Part shown: one piece after another, positions 35,171-45,548 of the stretch
Numbering within the stretch: position 1 is the first letter of the stretch
How the letters are laid out: the number at the start of each line of letters is the position of its first letter
Assembly (NCBI GenBank): GCA_015058405.1
Contig: SVCL01000010.1
Coordinates: forward strand, 1-64,000
Direction: 5' to 3'
DNA: 64,000 bases
From: Clostridium sp.
Lineage (GTDB): Bacteria; Bacillota; Clostridia; Clostridiales; Clostridiaceae
The notes under the pieces: model-generated
Told to the model about the DNA's origin: nothing
Databases searched by the model: none
The model's input: the letters and a program-made list of their open reading frames with translations, nothing else
Translations under genes and position numbers: made by a program

Positions 35171-36507
35171 AATTTTCAGATTGGTTTAAACCAGGTATTA
35201 AGGTAAAACGATGGGTAACATTTGGTGTTTTAGGTATATTACTTATTGCTTTTGGTTTTACAGAATTAGTTACTAGGAGAATGTATGATACATATTATAA
35301 AGTATTTTATGTGTTTCTTAATATAACAGGTATTTTTGTTATATATATTTCAGTAACAGAGGTTATGAAGTCTATAATAGTTATGATTAATAAAGGATAT
35401 CTAAAGGTATCTTTAGATAGTCAAAAGATTGAAAGTCTTATCTATGAAAAAAGACTTTTGGTAAAGGGACCTAAAATAGTGGTAATAGGGGGTGGAACTG
35501 GTTTATCCACAATGCTTAGAGGACTTAAGTATTATACTTCCAATATTACGGCTATAGTAACAGTTGGCGATGATGGAGGAGGTTCGGGAGATTTAAGAGA
35601 AGATTTAGGTATGCTGCCTCCGGGGGATATACGTAACTGTATATTAGCTTTAGCTGATACTGAACCGTTAATGCAAGATTTACTACAATATAGGTTTCAA
35701 GATGGTAGATTAAAGAACCAAAGTTTTGGTAATCTATTTTTAGCTGCTATGGCAGGAATATCAGACAATTTTGAGGATGCAGTCCAAAAGATGAGTTCTG
35801 TACTAGCTGTAACTGGAAAGGTATTACCTGTTACATTAGATGATATGCAACTTGTTGCTCAGCTAGAAAATGGGGAGAAGGTTTATGGAGAATCTCAAAT
35901 TCCAAAGGAAGCTATAAAACAAGGATCAAAAATTAAAAAGTTAATGATACAGCCGGAGGAATCAGAACCTTTAGCAGAAGCTTTGAAAGCTATAAAAGAA
36001 GCAGATGCAGTTGTTATGGGACCTGGTAGTTTATATACAAGTGTAATTTCAAATTTACTTGTAAAGAAAATAAGTTCAGCTGTTAGAAGAAGTAGTGCAT
36101 TAAAGATTTATATTTCAAATGTAATGACTCAACCTGGAGAAACAGATAATTTTACTGTATCTGATCACATAAAAACTCTAAGAAAATATGGGGGAAGAGA
36201 TATAGTTGAATGTGTAATTGCCAATTCTGGAAAGATTCCAGAAGAAGTTCAAAAACAATATTCAAAGGATAACTCTATTGCTGTAAAGGTTGATGAAAAA
36301 GAAATTAAAAATTTAGGTGTAGATTTAGTTTTAGAGAATATTGCAAAAATCAATAATGGTACAGTAAAACATGATTCAGATAAACTAGCAGAAGTTTTGA
36401 TAGATACAATAATGCAAAAGAAGTTATTATATGATAAGAAGAAAATATTTGAATATATGTATTTATATCAACGTATTAAAGAAAGAGAAAAAGAAGAGAA
36501 AAAATAG
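35167..36507 (+). CDS. YvcK/CofD-like gluconeogenesis factor with N-terminal membrane segments
   Basis: The 446-residue protein has two N-terminal hydrophobic helices (about 16-36 and 46-68) ahead of a CofD-like domain starting [15 protein letters not shown] near residue 106. [14 protein letters not shown] and [14 protein letters not shown] are the family's ligand-binding motifs. YvcK binds UDP-GlcNAc in B. subtilis and is needed for growth on gluconeogenic carbon and for correct PBP1 localisation. The membrane extension is absent from B. subtilis YvcK but is seen in some Firmicutes. A strong terminator follows, so whiA has its own promoter. Confidence 0.92.
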   Translation: MKFSDWFKPGIKVKRWVTFGVLGILLIAFGFTELVTRRMYDTYYKVFYVFLNITGIFVIYISVTEVMKSIIVMINKGYLKVSLDSQKIESLIYEKRLLVKGPKIVVIGGGTGLSTMLRGLKYYTSNITAIVTVGDDGGGSGDLREDLGMLPPGDIRNCILALADTEPLMQDLLQYRFQDGRLKNQSFGNLFLAAMAGISDNFEDAVQKMSSVLAVTGKVLPVTLDDMQLVAQLENGEKVYGESQIPKEAIKQGSKIKKLMIQPEESEPLAEALKAIKEADAVVMGPGSLYTSVISNLLVKKISSAVRRSSALKIYISNVMTQPGETDNFTVSDHIKTLRKYGGRDIVECVIANSGKIPEEVQKQYSKDNSIAVKVDEKEIKNLGVDLVLENIAKINNGTVKHDSDKLAEVLIDTIMQKKLLYDKKKIFEYMYLYQRIKEREKEEKK

Positions 36508-36508
36508 A

Positions 36509-36570
36509 AATTACTTAATAAAAAGTAGAAGGTTGATTTTGGTCAACCTTCTATTTTGTATTAAGTAATT
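36509..36570 (+). terminator. Terminator after the yvcK homologue
   Basis: An inner perfect stem AGAAGGTTGA / TCAACCTTCT is extended by outer arms AAATTACTTAAT / ATTAAGTAATT, giving a long hairpin. Confidence 0.78.
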
Positions 36571-36772
36571 TGATATGAAAATAAAAGCAAATAAGTTTTT
36601 GTGTGAATATTTAAATTATAATTTTTAAAATTACAATCTTAGAAAGAAATACATTAGGCAGATAAATTTACATTATATAACTTATCGAGAATAGTAATTA
36701 TTTATGCTATAATTAGTTGTTATAAAGATAGGTAAGGTAAAGATTAATTAATATAGATTAAAGGAGAATATT

Positions 36773-37726
36773 ATGTCATTTTCAGCTAAAGTAAAGGGAG
36801 AGGTAGCTAGATATAGTGAGTTAAGTAAGTCAGAAGCATTAGCACAAATTTCAGCTATTATGAAAGTAAGCGGAACTATAGGATTCAGTGGTAGCGGATT
36901 GTCATTTAAAATGACTACAGAAAATCCTAAAAGTGCTAGATTGATATTTACACTATTAAAAGCTCATTTTAATATACACTCTAGATTAATGGTTAAAAAG
37001 AGTAATTCATTAAAGAAAAACAATATATACATGGTTGTAATAGATGAAGAAATGGGAGTTAGAGATTTATTACGTGAAACAGGAATTTTAACAGAAGTAG
37101 ATGGAGTAATGAGTCTGGATTATACAATTCAAAAAGATATGATAAAAACTGAAGAAGAAAAGAGAGCTTATATAAGAGGTGCCTTTTTAGGGGGAGGAAG
37201 TATAAGTAATCCAGAAAAAACATATCATTTAGAAATTGTTACTCACAGTGAGGAATATGCTTTAGATTTAAGCAAATTAATAAATACATTTGGTCTTAAT
37301 TCTAAGGTTATACAACGTAAAAATTCTTTTATTATTTATATAAAAGAAGGAGAACAAATTGTAGATTTACTTAATATAATAGGTGCTCATTCATCATTAT
37401 TAGAATTGGAAAACATAAGAATAATGAAAGAAATGAGAAACAATGTTAACAGACTAGTTAATTGTGAAACAGCTAATCTTTCAAAAACCGTAAATGCAGC
37501 AGTAAGACAGGTTGAGAGTATTAAGCTTATTCAAAGTGAGATAGGTTTAAAAAGGCTGCCAAAGAATCTGAGAGAAGTAGCAGAACTTAGATTAAGTTAT
37601 CCTGATGAATCTTTAAAGGATCTTGGAGAAATGCTTGATCCTCCAGTAGGAAAATCAGGAATTAATCATAGATTAAGAAAGATAGAAAAGATTGCAGAAG
37701 AATTAAGAACTGGAGAATGGGAATAA
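36773..37726 (+). CDS. whiA: Sporulation/division regulator WhiA
   Basis: The 317-residue protein has a degenerate LAGLIDADG homing-endonuclease fold near residues 90-220 (AYIRGAFLGGGSISNPEKTY) and a C-terminal helix-turn-helix (LKDLGEMLDPPVGKSGINHR). WhiA controls sporulation septation in Streptomyces and affects division and chromosome segregation in B. subtilis. It follows rapZ and yvcK as usual but is separated by a terminator and 265 bases, so it is probably transcribed alone. Confidence 0.95.
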   Translation: MSFSAKVKGEVARYSELSKSEALAQISAIMKVSGTIGFSGSGLSFKMTTENPKSARLIFTLLKAHFNIHSRLMVKKSNSLKKNNIYMVVIDEEMGVRDLLRETGILTEVDGVMSLDYTIQKDMIKTEEEKRAYIRGAFLGGGSISNPEKTYHLEIVTHSEEYALDLSKLINTFGLNSKVIQRKNSFIIYIKEGEQIVDLLNIIGAHSSLLELENIRIMKEMRNNVNRLVNCETANLSKTVNAAVRQVESIKLIQSEIGLKRLPKNLREVAELRLSYPDESLKDLGEMLDPPVGKSGINHRLRKIEKIAEELRTGEWE

Positions 37727-37751
37727 TTAATGATTAAGGAGATGATAAGAC

Positions 37752-40700
37752 TTGGATAATAAAAAGTTCTGCCATCTTCATCTTCATACTGAGTATAGTT
37801 TACTAGATGGATCAGGAAAAGTTCCAAAGATAATAAAAAGAGCTAAAGAACTTGGGATGGATAGTATAGCTATAACAGATCATGGTGTTATGTATGGTTG
37901 CGTAGAGTTTTATAAGCAAGCAGTAGAAAATGGAGTTAAACCTATATTAGGATGCGAAGTTTATGTTGCAAGCAAATCCATGGATATAAAACAGCCTGAT
38001 AAAGAAAATCGTACAGCACATTTAGTGTTATTGGTGAAGAATGAAGTTGGCTATGAAAATTTAATGAAGATTGTTTCCGAAGCATCTATTAGAGGGTTTT
38101 ATTATAAGCCAAGAGTAGACCATGATTTTTTAAGAAATCATAGTGAAGGATTAATAGCTTTAAGTGCTTGTCTTGGAGGAGAAGTACAAAATTATTTATT
38201 AAATGATAATTATGAAAAAGCAAGAGAAGTTGCAGTATTATATAAAGAAATATTTAAAGATGGCTTTTATTTAGAAATTCAAAATCATGGAATGGAAGAG
38301 CAAAGAAAGGTAAATGAAGATAATATTAAGCTTGCAAGAGAATTAGATATACCTTTAGTTGCAACTAATGATGTACATTACATAAATCAAAGAGACTCAA
38401 AAGCACATGATGTATTGATGTGTATTCAAACAGGAAAAACAGTAGATGATGAAAATAGAAGAAGATATCCATCAGATCAATTTTACTTGAAGTCACCAGA
38501 AGAGATGTGGGATATGTTTTCTTATGTCCCAGAAGCTTTAGAAAACACTGTTAAGATAGCGGAAGAATGTAACTTCGATTATAAATTCCATGAATCAAAA
38601 CTTCCTAAGTTTCCATTACCAGAAGGTGTTGAGCCATATGAATACTTAAGAGATACATGCTATAAGGGGCTTATAGAAAGATATGATGTATTTAAAAAAT
38701 TCACTACAAAGGAATATAACTTACAAGATATTTTAGATTTTGCAAAAGAAAATGAAAAAGCTAAATTATATGTAGATAGGTTAGAATATGAATTAGGTGT
38801 TATTAAGCAAATGGGATATGTAGATTATTTCTTAATAACATGGGATTTTATTAGATTTTCAAATGAAAATGGAATTCCAACAGGTCCAGGAAGAGGATCT
38901 GCTGCAGGGGCAATAGTAGCCTATACTTTAGGAATAACAAAAATAGATCCTATAAAATATAACCTTATTTTTGAGCGTTTCTTAAATCCAGAGAGAGTTA
39001 GTATGCCTGATATTGATTCTGACTTTTGTTATGAAAGAAGACAAGAGGTTATAGATTATGTAGTAAAAAAATATGGGGCAGATAATGTTTCACAAATAAT
39101 AACCTTTGGAACAATGGCACCTAGAATGTGTATAAGAGACGTTGGTAGAGCAATGAATTATACTTATGCAGAAGTAGATAAGATATCAAAGATGATACCA
39201 ACTATGCTTGGAATAACAATTGATAAGGCATTAGAGTTAAATCCAGAGCTTAAAGAAATTTACGATACAGATGAAAGAATAAAACATCTTATAGATATAA
39301 GTAAGGATTTAGAGGGGCTCCCAAGACACTCTTCAACTCATGCGGCTGGGGTTGTTATATCATCAAGGCCCTTAGTAGAATATGTACCACTTCAAAAAAA
39401 TGATGAAATGATAGTTACACAGTTTGGTATGACTACATTAGAGGAACTTGGACTTTTAAAGATGGATTTCCTTGGACTTAGAACTCTTACTGTAATGAAT
39501 GATGCAGTTAAGATGATAAAGCAAAACAGAGGGATAGACATAGATTTAGATAAAATAGACTTTGACGATAAAGAAGTTTATAAGATGATTGGTGATGGGA
39601 AGACAGCTGGTGTATTCCAATTAGAATCACCTGGGATGGTTGCCTTCATGAAAGAATTAAGACCAGATAATTTAGAAGATATTATAGCTGGAATATCCTT
39701 ATATAGACCAGGTCCAATGGCTGAAATTCCAAAGTATATAGAATGTAAAAGAAATCCTAGTAAGGTAGAATATATTACTCCTGAACTTGAAAGTATACTG
39801 AATGTAACTTATGGTGTCATGGTGTATCAAGAACAGGTTATGGAAATAGTAAGAAAGCTAGGGGGCTATTCTTTAGGGAGAAGTGACCTTGTAAGAAGAG
39901 CGATGTCCAAGAAAAAACATAAAGTAATGGAAGAAGAAAGAAAGAATTTCATTTATGGAATAGTAGATGATAATGGAGAAGTTGAAGTTCCAGGATGTAT
40001 AAGAAATGGTATTAGTGAAGAAGCTGGAAATAAGATTTTTGATTCTATGATGGATTTTGCTTCCTATGCATTTAATAAAAGTCACGCAGCTGCTTATGCT
40101 GTTGTAGGATATCAAACAGCTTATCTTATGAAATATTATCCAGTAGAAGCAATAGCAGCAATGCTTAATTCTGTTATGGGGACTAGTGAAAAGGTAGCTC
40201 ATTATATTAAATTTGCAGAAAGCCAAGGAATTCAAGTTTTACCTCCAGATATAAATGAGAGTTATACTAAGTTTACTGTTAAAGGAAATAGTATTAGATT
40301 TGGTATGGCGGCTATAAAAAATGTTGGAGTAAATGTAATAGAGAGTATTGTACGTACTAGAAAGACTAAAGGAAGCTTTAGTTCATTAGAAGATTTTATT
40401 GATAAAATAGATATTTCTGATGTTAATAAAAGGGCAGTAGAAAGTTTAATTAAAGCAGGAGCATTAGATGTATTCAAAGTATATAGATCAAAACTTTTAG
40501 CAGTATTTGAAAAAGTTATGGATGGAGTGGCTAGTGAAAAGAAAAGAAATATTGATGGACAAATAAGTCTTTTTGGTCTTGCAGAAGACACAATAGATTT
40601 ACCAAAGGTTAACTTCCCTAATATTAAGGAGTTTAATAAAAAGAATTTATTAGCTATGGAAAAGGAAATGACTGGTTTATATCTTTCAGGACATCCATTA

Positions 40701-41330
40701 GATGAGTATAAGAATAGTTTAAAACTACAAACATCAACAACAGTAGAAACTGTATTTAAATCATATCAAATGCTAGAAGAAAGCATTGCCAATGATTTAG
40801 AAGGTGAGGGAATTCATGAAGACATACCTATAAATGATAATGATGTTGTGATTATAGGAGGAATTCTTACTGATGTTAAGCAAAAGGTTACTAGAAACAA
40901 TACAATAATGGCTTTTTTACAGTTAGAAGATTTAACAGGTACAATAGAGGTTATAGTATTTCCTAGAACATTAGATAAACTTAGACATTTAATAGAGCCG
41001 GATTCTTTGGTAAAGATACGTGGAAGGATAAGTATAAAAGAAGATGAAATGCCTAAACTTATATGTGAAAATATAGAAGGATTAGAAAAGGTGAATTCCG
41101 AAAAAGTTTATATAAGAGTTAATAATGAAGAGGAAGTAAGAAAAGTAAATAGAGAATTTAAAAATCTTATAAGAGGTCATGAGGGGAATGCTGTAGTATA
41201 TGTTTTTGCTTCTGAAAAAAAACAATATTATAGATTACAAAGAGATAAGTGGATTAATATGGACAATGATATAGTTGAAGTTATAAAAGAAAAATATGGT
41301 GTTGATAATGTTAGAATTATAGAAAGTTAA
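37752..41330 (+). CDS. dnaE: DNA polymerase III subunit alpha (DnaE)
   Basis: The 1192-residue polymerase begins at TTG with AAGGAG upstream. An N-terminal PHP domain has HLHLHTEYSLLDGSGK. The catalytic aspartates are in MPDIDSDF near residue 420, with a third expected in the palm downstream. Polymerase blocks include GPGRGSAAGAIVAY and RHSSTHAAGVVIS. Helix-hairpin-helix, OB fold (VVIIGGILTDVKQKVTRNN) and a C-terminal domain follow. In Firmicutes DnaE extends primers before handing over to PolC. It precedes pfkA and pyk, a conserved order in clostridia. Confidence 0.96.
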   Translation: MDNKKFCHLHLHTEYSLLDGSGKVPKIIKRAKELGMDSIAITDHGVMYGCVEFYKQAVENGVKPILGCEVYVASKSMDIKQPDKENRTAHLVLLVKNEVGYENLMKIVSEASIRGFYYKPRVDHDFLRNHSEGLIALSACLGGEVQNYLLNDNYEKAREVAVLYKEIFKDGFYLEIQNHGMEEQRKVNEDNIKLARELDIPLVATNDVHYINQRDSKAHDVLMCIQTGKTVDDENRRRYPSDQFYLKSPEEMWDMFSYVPEALENTVKIAEECNFDYKFHESKLPKFPLPEGVEPYEYLRDTCYKGLIERYDVFKKFTTKEYNLQDILDFAKENEKAKLYVDRLEYELGVIKQMGYVDYFLITWDFIRFSNENGIPTGPGRGSAAGAIVAYTLGITKIDPIKYNLIFERFLNPERVSMPDIDSDFCYERRQEVIDYVVKKYGADNVSQIITFGTMAPRMCIRDVGRAMNYTYAEVDKISKMIPTMLGITIDKALELNPELKEIYDTDERIKHLIDISKDLEGLPRHSSTHAAGVVISSRPLVEYVPLQKNDEMIVTQFGMTTLEELGLLKMDFLGLRTLTVMNDAVKMIKQNRGIDIDLDKIDFDDKEVYKMIGDGKTAGVFQLESPGMVAFMKELRPDNLEDIIAGISLYRPGPMAEIPKYIECKRNPSKVEYITPELESILNVTYGVMVYQEQVMEIVRKLGGYSLGRSDLVRRAMSKKKHKVMEEERKNFIYGIVDDNGEVEVPGCIRNGISEEAGNKIFDSMMDFASYAFNKSHAAAYAVVGYQTAYLMKYYPVEAIAAMLNSVMGTSEKVAHYIKFAESQGIQVLPPDINESYTKFTVKGNSIRFGMAAIKNVGVNVIESIVRTRKTKGSFSSLEDFIDKIDISDVNKRAVESLIKAGALDVFKVYRSKLLAVFEKVMDGVASEKKRNIDGQISLFGLAEDTIDLPKVNFPNIKEFNKKNLLAMEKEMTGLYLSGHPLDEYKNSLKLQTSTTVETVFKSYQMLEESIANDLEGEGIHEDIPINDNDVVIIGGILTDVKQKVTRNNTIMAFLQLEDLTGTIEVIVFPRTLDKLRHLIEPDSLVKIRGRISIKEDEMPKLICENIEGLEKVNSEKVYIRVNNEEEVRKVNREFKNLIRGHEGNAVVYVFASEKKQYYRLQRDKWINMDNDIVEVIKEKYGVDNVRIIES

Positions 41331-41697
41331 CCTTTAAATTAGAATTAAATATGTAGAATAGTACGATTAATTAAATACACATTATTAGGTTAATTATATG
41401 AATCACCAAATGAGGACGAAAATTTTCTCTCTCATTTGGTGATTTTTTATTGTAAATTAATTGTTGGTGGATACTTTTTTATTTAAATGTAAAAAAAGCT
41501 AGAAATTCAGACATTTTAAACAAAAAATCATTTTAAATATTAATGTAATAAATACAAAAAGTTCAATAATAAGTAAGTTTAAAATGCAAAAAAAGAAGGG
41601 TTTCTTATTAAAGAATAAAAAAAGTGAAAAAATTTAATAAATTTAATAAAAATATCTATTATATTCTTTAAAAAAATTATAAAAATAATAATATAAG
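41331..41697 (+). other. AT-rich intergenic region between dnaE and pfkA (5' part)
   Basis: The gap before pfkA is 558 bases long. This part contains the dnaE terminator at 41401-41449, then 250 bases of nearly pure A/T sequence with no protein-like frame or RNA fold that I could recognise. The pfkA control elements are listed separately downstream. Confidence 0.5.
41401..41449 (+). terminator. Terminator after dnaE
   Basis: AATCACCAAATGA pairs exactly with TCATTTGGTGATT around a loop of about 20 bases, followed by TTTTATTG. Confidence 0.87.
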
Positions 41698-41719
41698 GTT
41701 ATACTAATTTTAGTATAAC
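41698..41719 (+). promoter_or_regulatory. Perfect inverted repeat upstream of the pfkA promoter
   Basis: GTTATACTA and TAGTATAAC are exact inverted repeats separated by ATTT. The element lies about 58 bases upstream of the -35 box. No T run follows, so it is more likely a protein-binding site than a terminator. Confidence 0.5.
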
Positions 41720-41777
41720 AAAACAAAAAAATTGTGTAGATTTATGTTAATAAGTTATAAAAGTTATGTAAATTCCA

Positions 41778-41806
41778 TTGATAAATGTAAATTAATTTTG
41801 TACAAT
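41778..41806 (+). promoter_or_regulatory. Sigma-A promoter of pfkA-pyk
   Basis: TTGATA (41778-41783) and TACAAT (41801-41806) are 17 bases apart. The predicted leader of about 75 bases contains a small stem GGGAC / GTCCC (41847-41863) just upstream of the AAGGAGG site. Confidence 0.72.
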
Positions 41807-41888
41807 AGAAGACGGTAATTAATATGTGGACAGATTTAATATGTATGGGACTTTTCTTGTCCCTAAGGTGTATTAAGGAGGAACGATT

Positions 41889-42848
41889 ATGAGAAAGATA
41901 GCTATTTTAACTAGCGGAGGAGATGCTCCAGGAATGAACGCTGCTGTTAGAGCTGTAGTTAGAACTGCACTTGATAATGGTCTTGAAGTAATGGGAGTTA
42001 AAAGAGGTTACGCTGGTTTATTAAATGGTGAGTTATTTAATATGGATAGATCATCAGTTTCAGATATAATCCAAAGAGGAGGCACTGTTTTAAGAACAGC
42101 TAGATGTTTAGAATTTAAACAAGAAGAAGTTAGAAAAAGAGCTGTTAAAATACTTAAGGCATATGGCGTTGATGCACTAGTTGTTATAGGTGGAGATGGT
42201 TCATTTATGGGAGCCAAGCTTCTATCAAAATTAGGTGTTAAGACAGTAGGACTTCCAGGAACTATTGATAACGACCTAGCTTATACAGATTACACAATCG
42301 GATTTGACACTGCATTAAATACTGTAATAGACTCTATAAATAAAATAAGAGATACATCCACTTCACATGAAAGAGTTTCCATAATAGAAGTTATGGGAAG
42401 ACATTGTGGAGATTTAGCTCTTCATGCTGGTATAGCTGGAGGGGCTGAAGCAATATTAGTTCCAGAATTAGGTTTTGATAAAGATGCATTATGTAGAAAA
42501 ATACTTGAAGGTAAAACTCAAGGTAAAATGCATAATCTAGTTATCTTGGCAGAAGGTATCGGAGGAGCATTTGAATTAGCAAAAGATGTTGAAGATGTTA
42601 CTGGTATCGAAACTAGAGCTACTATATTAGGTCATACTCAAAGAGGTGGAAGCCCAAGTGCTTTTGATAGAGTATTAGCTTCAAAAATGGGAGCTAAAGC
42701 TGTTGAAGTATTATTAGAGGGAAAAACTTCAAGAGTAATAGGTATAAGAGATAATAAAATAGTAGATGATGATATAGATGAGGCTTTAGCTATTGAAAGA
42801 AAGTTCGATAAAGAATTGTATGATATAGCAGAAGTATTATCTAAATAA
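41889..42848 (+). CDS. pfkA: ATP-dependent 6-phosphofructokinase
   Basis: The 319-residue enzyme phosphorylates fructose 6-phosphate in glycolysis. The ATP site begins [16 protein letters not shown]. The substrate and catalytic motif is [14 protein letters not shown] with the catalytic Asp near residue 127. [25 protein letters not shown] and the C-terminal [15 protein letters not shown] complete the group A bacterial signature. The Gly in GGDG positions indicates the ATP-dependent form. It is followed after 64 bases by pyk with no terminator between, so both are one glycolytic operon. Confidence 0.97.
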   Translation: MRKIAILTSGGDAPGMNAAVRAVVRTALDNGLEVMGVKRGYAGLLNGELFNMDRSSVSDIIQRGGTVLRTARCLEFKQEEVRKRAVKILKAYGVDALVVIGGDGSFMGAKLLSKLGVKTVGLPGTIDNDLAYTDYTIGFDTALNTVIDSINKIRDTSTSHERVSIIEVMGRHCGDLALHAGIAGGAEAILVPELGFDKDALCRKILEGKTQGKMHNLVILAEGIGGAFELAKDVEDVTGIETRATILGHTQRGGSPSAFDRVLASKMGAKAVEVLLEGKTSRVIGIRDNKIVDDDIDEALAIERKFDKELYDIAEVLSK

Positions 42849-42912
42849 ATAAGCTATAACTTTAATTTATTATAAATAAGGTAATTTTAACACGAAAAGG
42901 AGTGTATTTTTC

Positions 42913-44331
42913 ATGAGAAAGACTAAAATGATCTGTACAATTGGACCAGCTAGTGAAGACGAAGCAATATTAAAGCAAGTTATAGAAGCAGGAATGAATG
43001 CTTCAAGACATAACTTTTCACATGGTGATCATGCAGAACACGGTGGAAGAATAGAAAAGGTTAAGAGATTATCAAAAGAACTTAACAAAGAAATCGCTAT
43101 AATACTTGATACTAAGGGACCAGAAATAAGAACTGGTAAATTCGAACCAAACAAGGTTGAATTACAATTAGGTACTGATTTCACTATATATGCAGGAGAA
43201 GAAGTTATCGGGGATACTACTAAGTGTTCTGTTACTTATGCAGGTCTTGCTAACGATGTTAAGGCTGGAGATACTATCTTAATAGATGATGGTCTAGTAG
43301 GATTAACAGTTAAATCAGTAGAAGGAAATAAAATTCACTGTGTAGTTAACAACACAGGTTTAGTAGGAACTCACAAAGGAGTTAACGTTCCTGGAGTTTC
43401 AATTAAATTACCAGCATTAACTGAAAAGGATGCATCTGACCTTAAGTTCGGTTGCGAAGTTGGAGTAACTATGATAGCTGCTTCATTCATCAGAAAAGCT
43501 GACGACGTTAAAGCAATAAGAAAATTATTAGATGAAAATGGTGGAAAAGACATCTTAATCTGTTCTAAGATAGAAAACCAAGAAGGTGTTGATAATATAG
43601 ATTCTATATTAGAAGCTTCAGATGCAATCATGGTTGCAAGAGGAGACCTTGGCGTTGAAATTCCTATGGAAAAATTACCAGCAGTACAAAAGATGATCAT
43701 CAAGAAGTGTAACGAAGCAGGTAAGCCAGTTGTAACTGCTACTCAAATGTTAGACTCAATGATCAGAAACCCAAGACCAACAAGAGCAGAAGTATCAGAC
43801 GTTGCTAATGCAATCTATGATGGTACAGATGCAATCATGTTATCAGGAGAAAGTGCTAACGGTACATATCCAGTAGAAGCTGTTGCTACAATGGCTAAGA
43901 TAGCTGAAGAAACTGAAAAGGGATTAAAATATCAAGTTGCAGTTTCATCTGCTAAGAACCATACTCCAGCTATGTCAGGAGTTATATCAAGAGCTGCTTG
44001 TAACGCTGCTAACGAATTAGAAGCTGCTGCAATCATCTCTTCAACTCAAACTGGAGCAACTGCTAAGAGATTATCAAACTGCAGACCAGAATGTCCAATT
44101 ATAGCTGTAACTCCTTCAGAAGTAGTTGCTAAGCAATTAGCATTCTCATGGGGTGTATATCCAATAGTTGCTGAAAGAATGGAATCTACAGACGAAATGA
44201 TGACTAAATCAGTTGCTATAGCTGAAGAACATAACTACATCCAAAAGGGTGACACAGTAGTAATCGCTGCTGGAGTACCAGTTGATAAGGTAGGAACTAC
44301 TAACTTAATGAAAGTAAGCGTAGTAGAATAA
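42913..44331 (+). CDS. pyk: Pyruvate kinase
   Basis: The 472-residue enzyme converts phosphoenolpyruvate and ADP to pyruvate and ATP. It shows KMICTIGPAS, NFSHGDHAEHGGRI, ILDTKGPEIRTG, ICSKIENQEGVDNI, and the family signature around MVARGDLGVEIPMEKLP. It lacks the extra PEP-utiliser domain seen in Bacillus pyruvate kinase. Codon choice is noticeably richer in C-ending codons than neighbouring genes, which fits a highly expressed glycolytic gene. Confidence 0.97.
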   Translation: MRKTKMICTIGPASEDEAILKQVIEAGMNASRHNFSHGDHAEHGGRIEKVKRLSKELNKEIAIILDTKGPEIRTGKFEPNKVELQLGTDFTIYAGEEVIGDTTKCSVTYAGLANDVKAGDTILIDDGLVGLTVKSVEGNKIHCVVNNTGLVGTHKGVNVPGVSIKLPALTEKDASDLKFGCEVGVTMIAASFIRKADDVKAIRKLLDENGGKDILICSKIENQEGVDNIDSILEASDAIMVARGDLGVEIPMEKLPAVQKMIIKKCNEAGKPVVTATQMLDSMIRNPRPTRAEVSDVANAIYDGTDAIMLSGESANGTYPVEAVATMAKIAEETEKGLKYQVAVSSAKNHTPAMSGVISRAACNAANELEAAAIISSTQTGATAKRLSNCRPECPIIAVTPSEVVAKQLAFSWGVYPIVAERMESTDEMMTKSVAIAEEHNYIQKGDTVVIAAGVPVDKVGTTNLMKVSVVE

Positions 44332-44639
44332 TATTTTAATTTGAAAATAACTCCTTAATTTTAAGGAGTTATTTTTATTTTAATAAAAAAACAAAGTAAA
44401 TCATTTACAGGGATGAATAAATGAGGTAAAATATATCTGTACTCATAATTACCTTTATATCAAAGATATTGTTCTGTAAGTATTATGGGGAAAGAATGCA
44501 TAAAATATTTAAGTGGTATTAGAAATTAAATAAGTATATTTTAAAATTATTTTGATTAAATAAGATAATTAAGATAAGATGTAAAGACGTAAATGACTTA
44601 ATATAGTAAGCTATCAATAAAAGGGTAGGAGGAAATTTA
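44332..44639 (+). other. Intergenic region between pyk and the GntR gene
   Basis: After the pyk terminator this 308-base gap is AT-rich. A weak promoter candidate, TTGATT (44552-44557) with TAAGAT (44575-44580) at 17-base spacing, lies 60 bases before the GntR start. No coding or RNA gene was seen. Confidence 0.45.
44344..44381 (+). terminator. Terminator after pyk
   Basis: AAAATAACTCCTTAA pairs with TTAAGGAGTTATTTT around a two-base loop, then TTATTTTAAT. Confidence 0.9.
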
Positions 44640-45347
44640 ATGGCAGTAAAATATAAAGAGATAGCATTGGCTATTGAGAAAAATATAAGTAATGGATTAT
44701 ATAATGAGGATAAAAAACTTCCTACAGAAGAAATATTAATGAAGAAATATGACGTAAGTAGAAATACTATAAGGAAAGCTATTAGTGTTTTAGTTGATAG
44801 AGGATACGTATATCAAGTTCAAGGTAGTGGAATTTTCATTAGAAAGGCGTCTAAGGAGGGATATATTACTTTAGGTAATATGAGAGGTCTTACTGGTGAT
44901 TTTGCGTCTAAAAAGATAACTACAAAGCTTCTAGAGCTAAAGGTAATAAAAGCAAATAGAGAGCAAGCTGAGAAAATGAGGTGTGCTGTGGGGACAGACC
45001 TTTATTTTGTAAAGAGATTAAGATTTTTAGATGATGACAACTTTGCAGTAGAGTATTCTTATTATAATAAAGACATAATACCATATCTGAATAACGAGAT
45101 AGTGGAAAGGTCTATATATGATTACATATTAAATGATTTGAAACTAAGTATTGGTTTTGCGGATAAAATAATTTATTGTGAAAAGCTTGATAAAGAGCAT
45201 AGTATCCTATTGTCGTTAGATGAAGGGGATCCAGCGACAATAATTGAGGATACAGTGTTTCTTACTAATGGCTTAATTTTTGATATTTCAAAAGTAGTTT
45301 ATAATTACAAATTGGCAAAAATGTTAAGTTTGGCTAATTATAAATAA
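44640..45347 (+). CDS. GntR family transcriptional regulator, HutC/UTRA type
   Basis: The 235-residue regulator has an N-terminal GntR winged helix (residues 5-70) with KLPTEEILMKKYDVSRNTIRKAISVLVDRGYVYQVQGSGIF. A UTRA ligand-binding domain (about 95-230) has RLRFLDDDNFAVEYSYYN and a conserved IEDTVF segment. UTRA domains sense sugars, amino sugars or related small molecules. It is monocistronic, flanked by terminators, and does not touch a metabolic operon, so its targets are unknown; the sugar-related cluster at 47.7-59.3 kb is one nearby possibility. Confidence 0.93.
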   Translation: MAVKYKEIALAIEKNISNGLYNEDKKLPTEEILMKKYDVSRNTIRKAISVLVDRGYVYQVQGSGIFIRKASKEGYITLGNMRGLTGDFASKKITTKLLELKVIKANREQAEKMRCAVGTDLYFVKRLRFLDDDNFAVEYSYYNKDIIPYLNNEIVERSIYDYILNDLKLSIGFADKIIYCEKLDKEHSILLSLDEGDPATIIEDTVFLTNGLIFDISKVVYNYKLAKMLSLANYK

Positions 45348-45458
45348 ATGTTAACAAAAAGTTTACAATTAAAAATAAATATATTAAGATATAATGTATA
45401 GTATCATGTAAAATGACACATAATCTTAATATGGAATTAATTGGCAACTGATTCTGTG

Positions 45459-45486
45459 CAGCACCCGTTTGGGTGCTATTTTTTTG
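45459..45486 (+). terminator. Terminator after the GntR gene
   Basis: AGCACCC and GGGTGCT form a GC-rich stem around GTTT, followed by ATTTTTTTG. Confidence 0.9.
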
Positions 45487-45548
45487 TGTATAAAAATATA
45501 TGTGTATGGGTAACATAATAAAAATATGTGAACTATAGGAGTGTGACG

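Noticed and set aside
39873..40235. - strand open frame inside dnaE
   Set aside because: It is antisense to conserved polymerase domains, with a His/Cys/Tyr-rich artefactual composition.
41847..41863. Riboswitch in the pfkA leader
   Set aside because: Only a five-base-pair stem GGGAC / GTCCC is present; no conserved aptamer core is visible.
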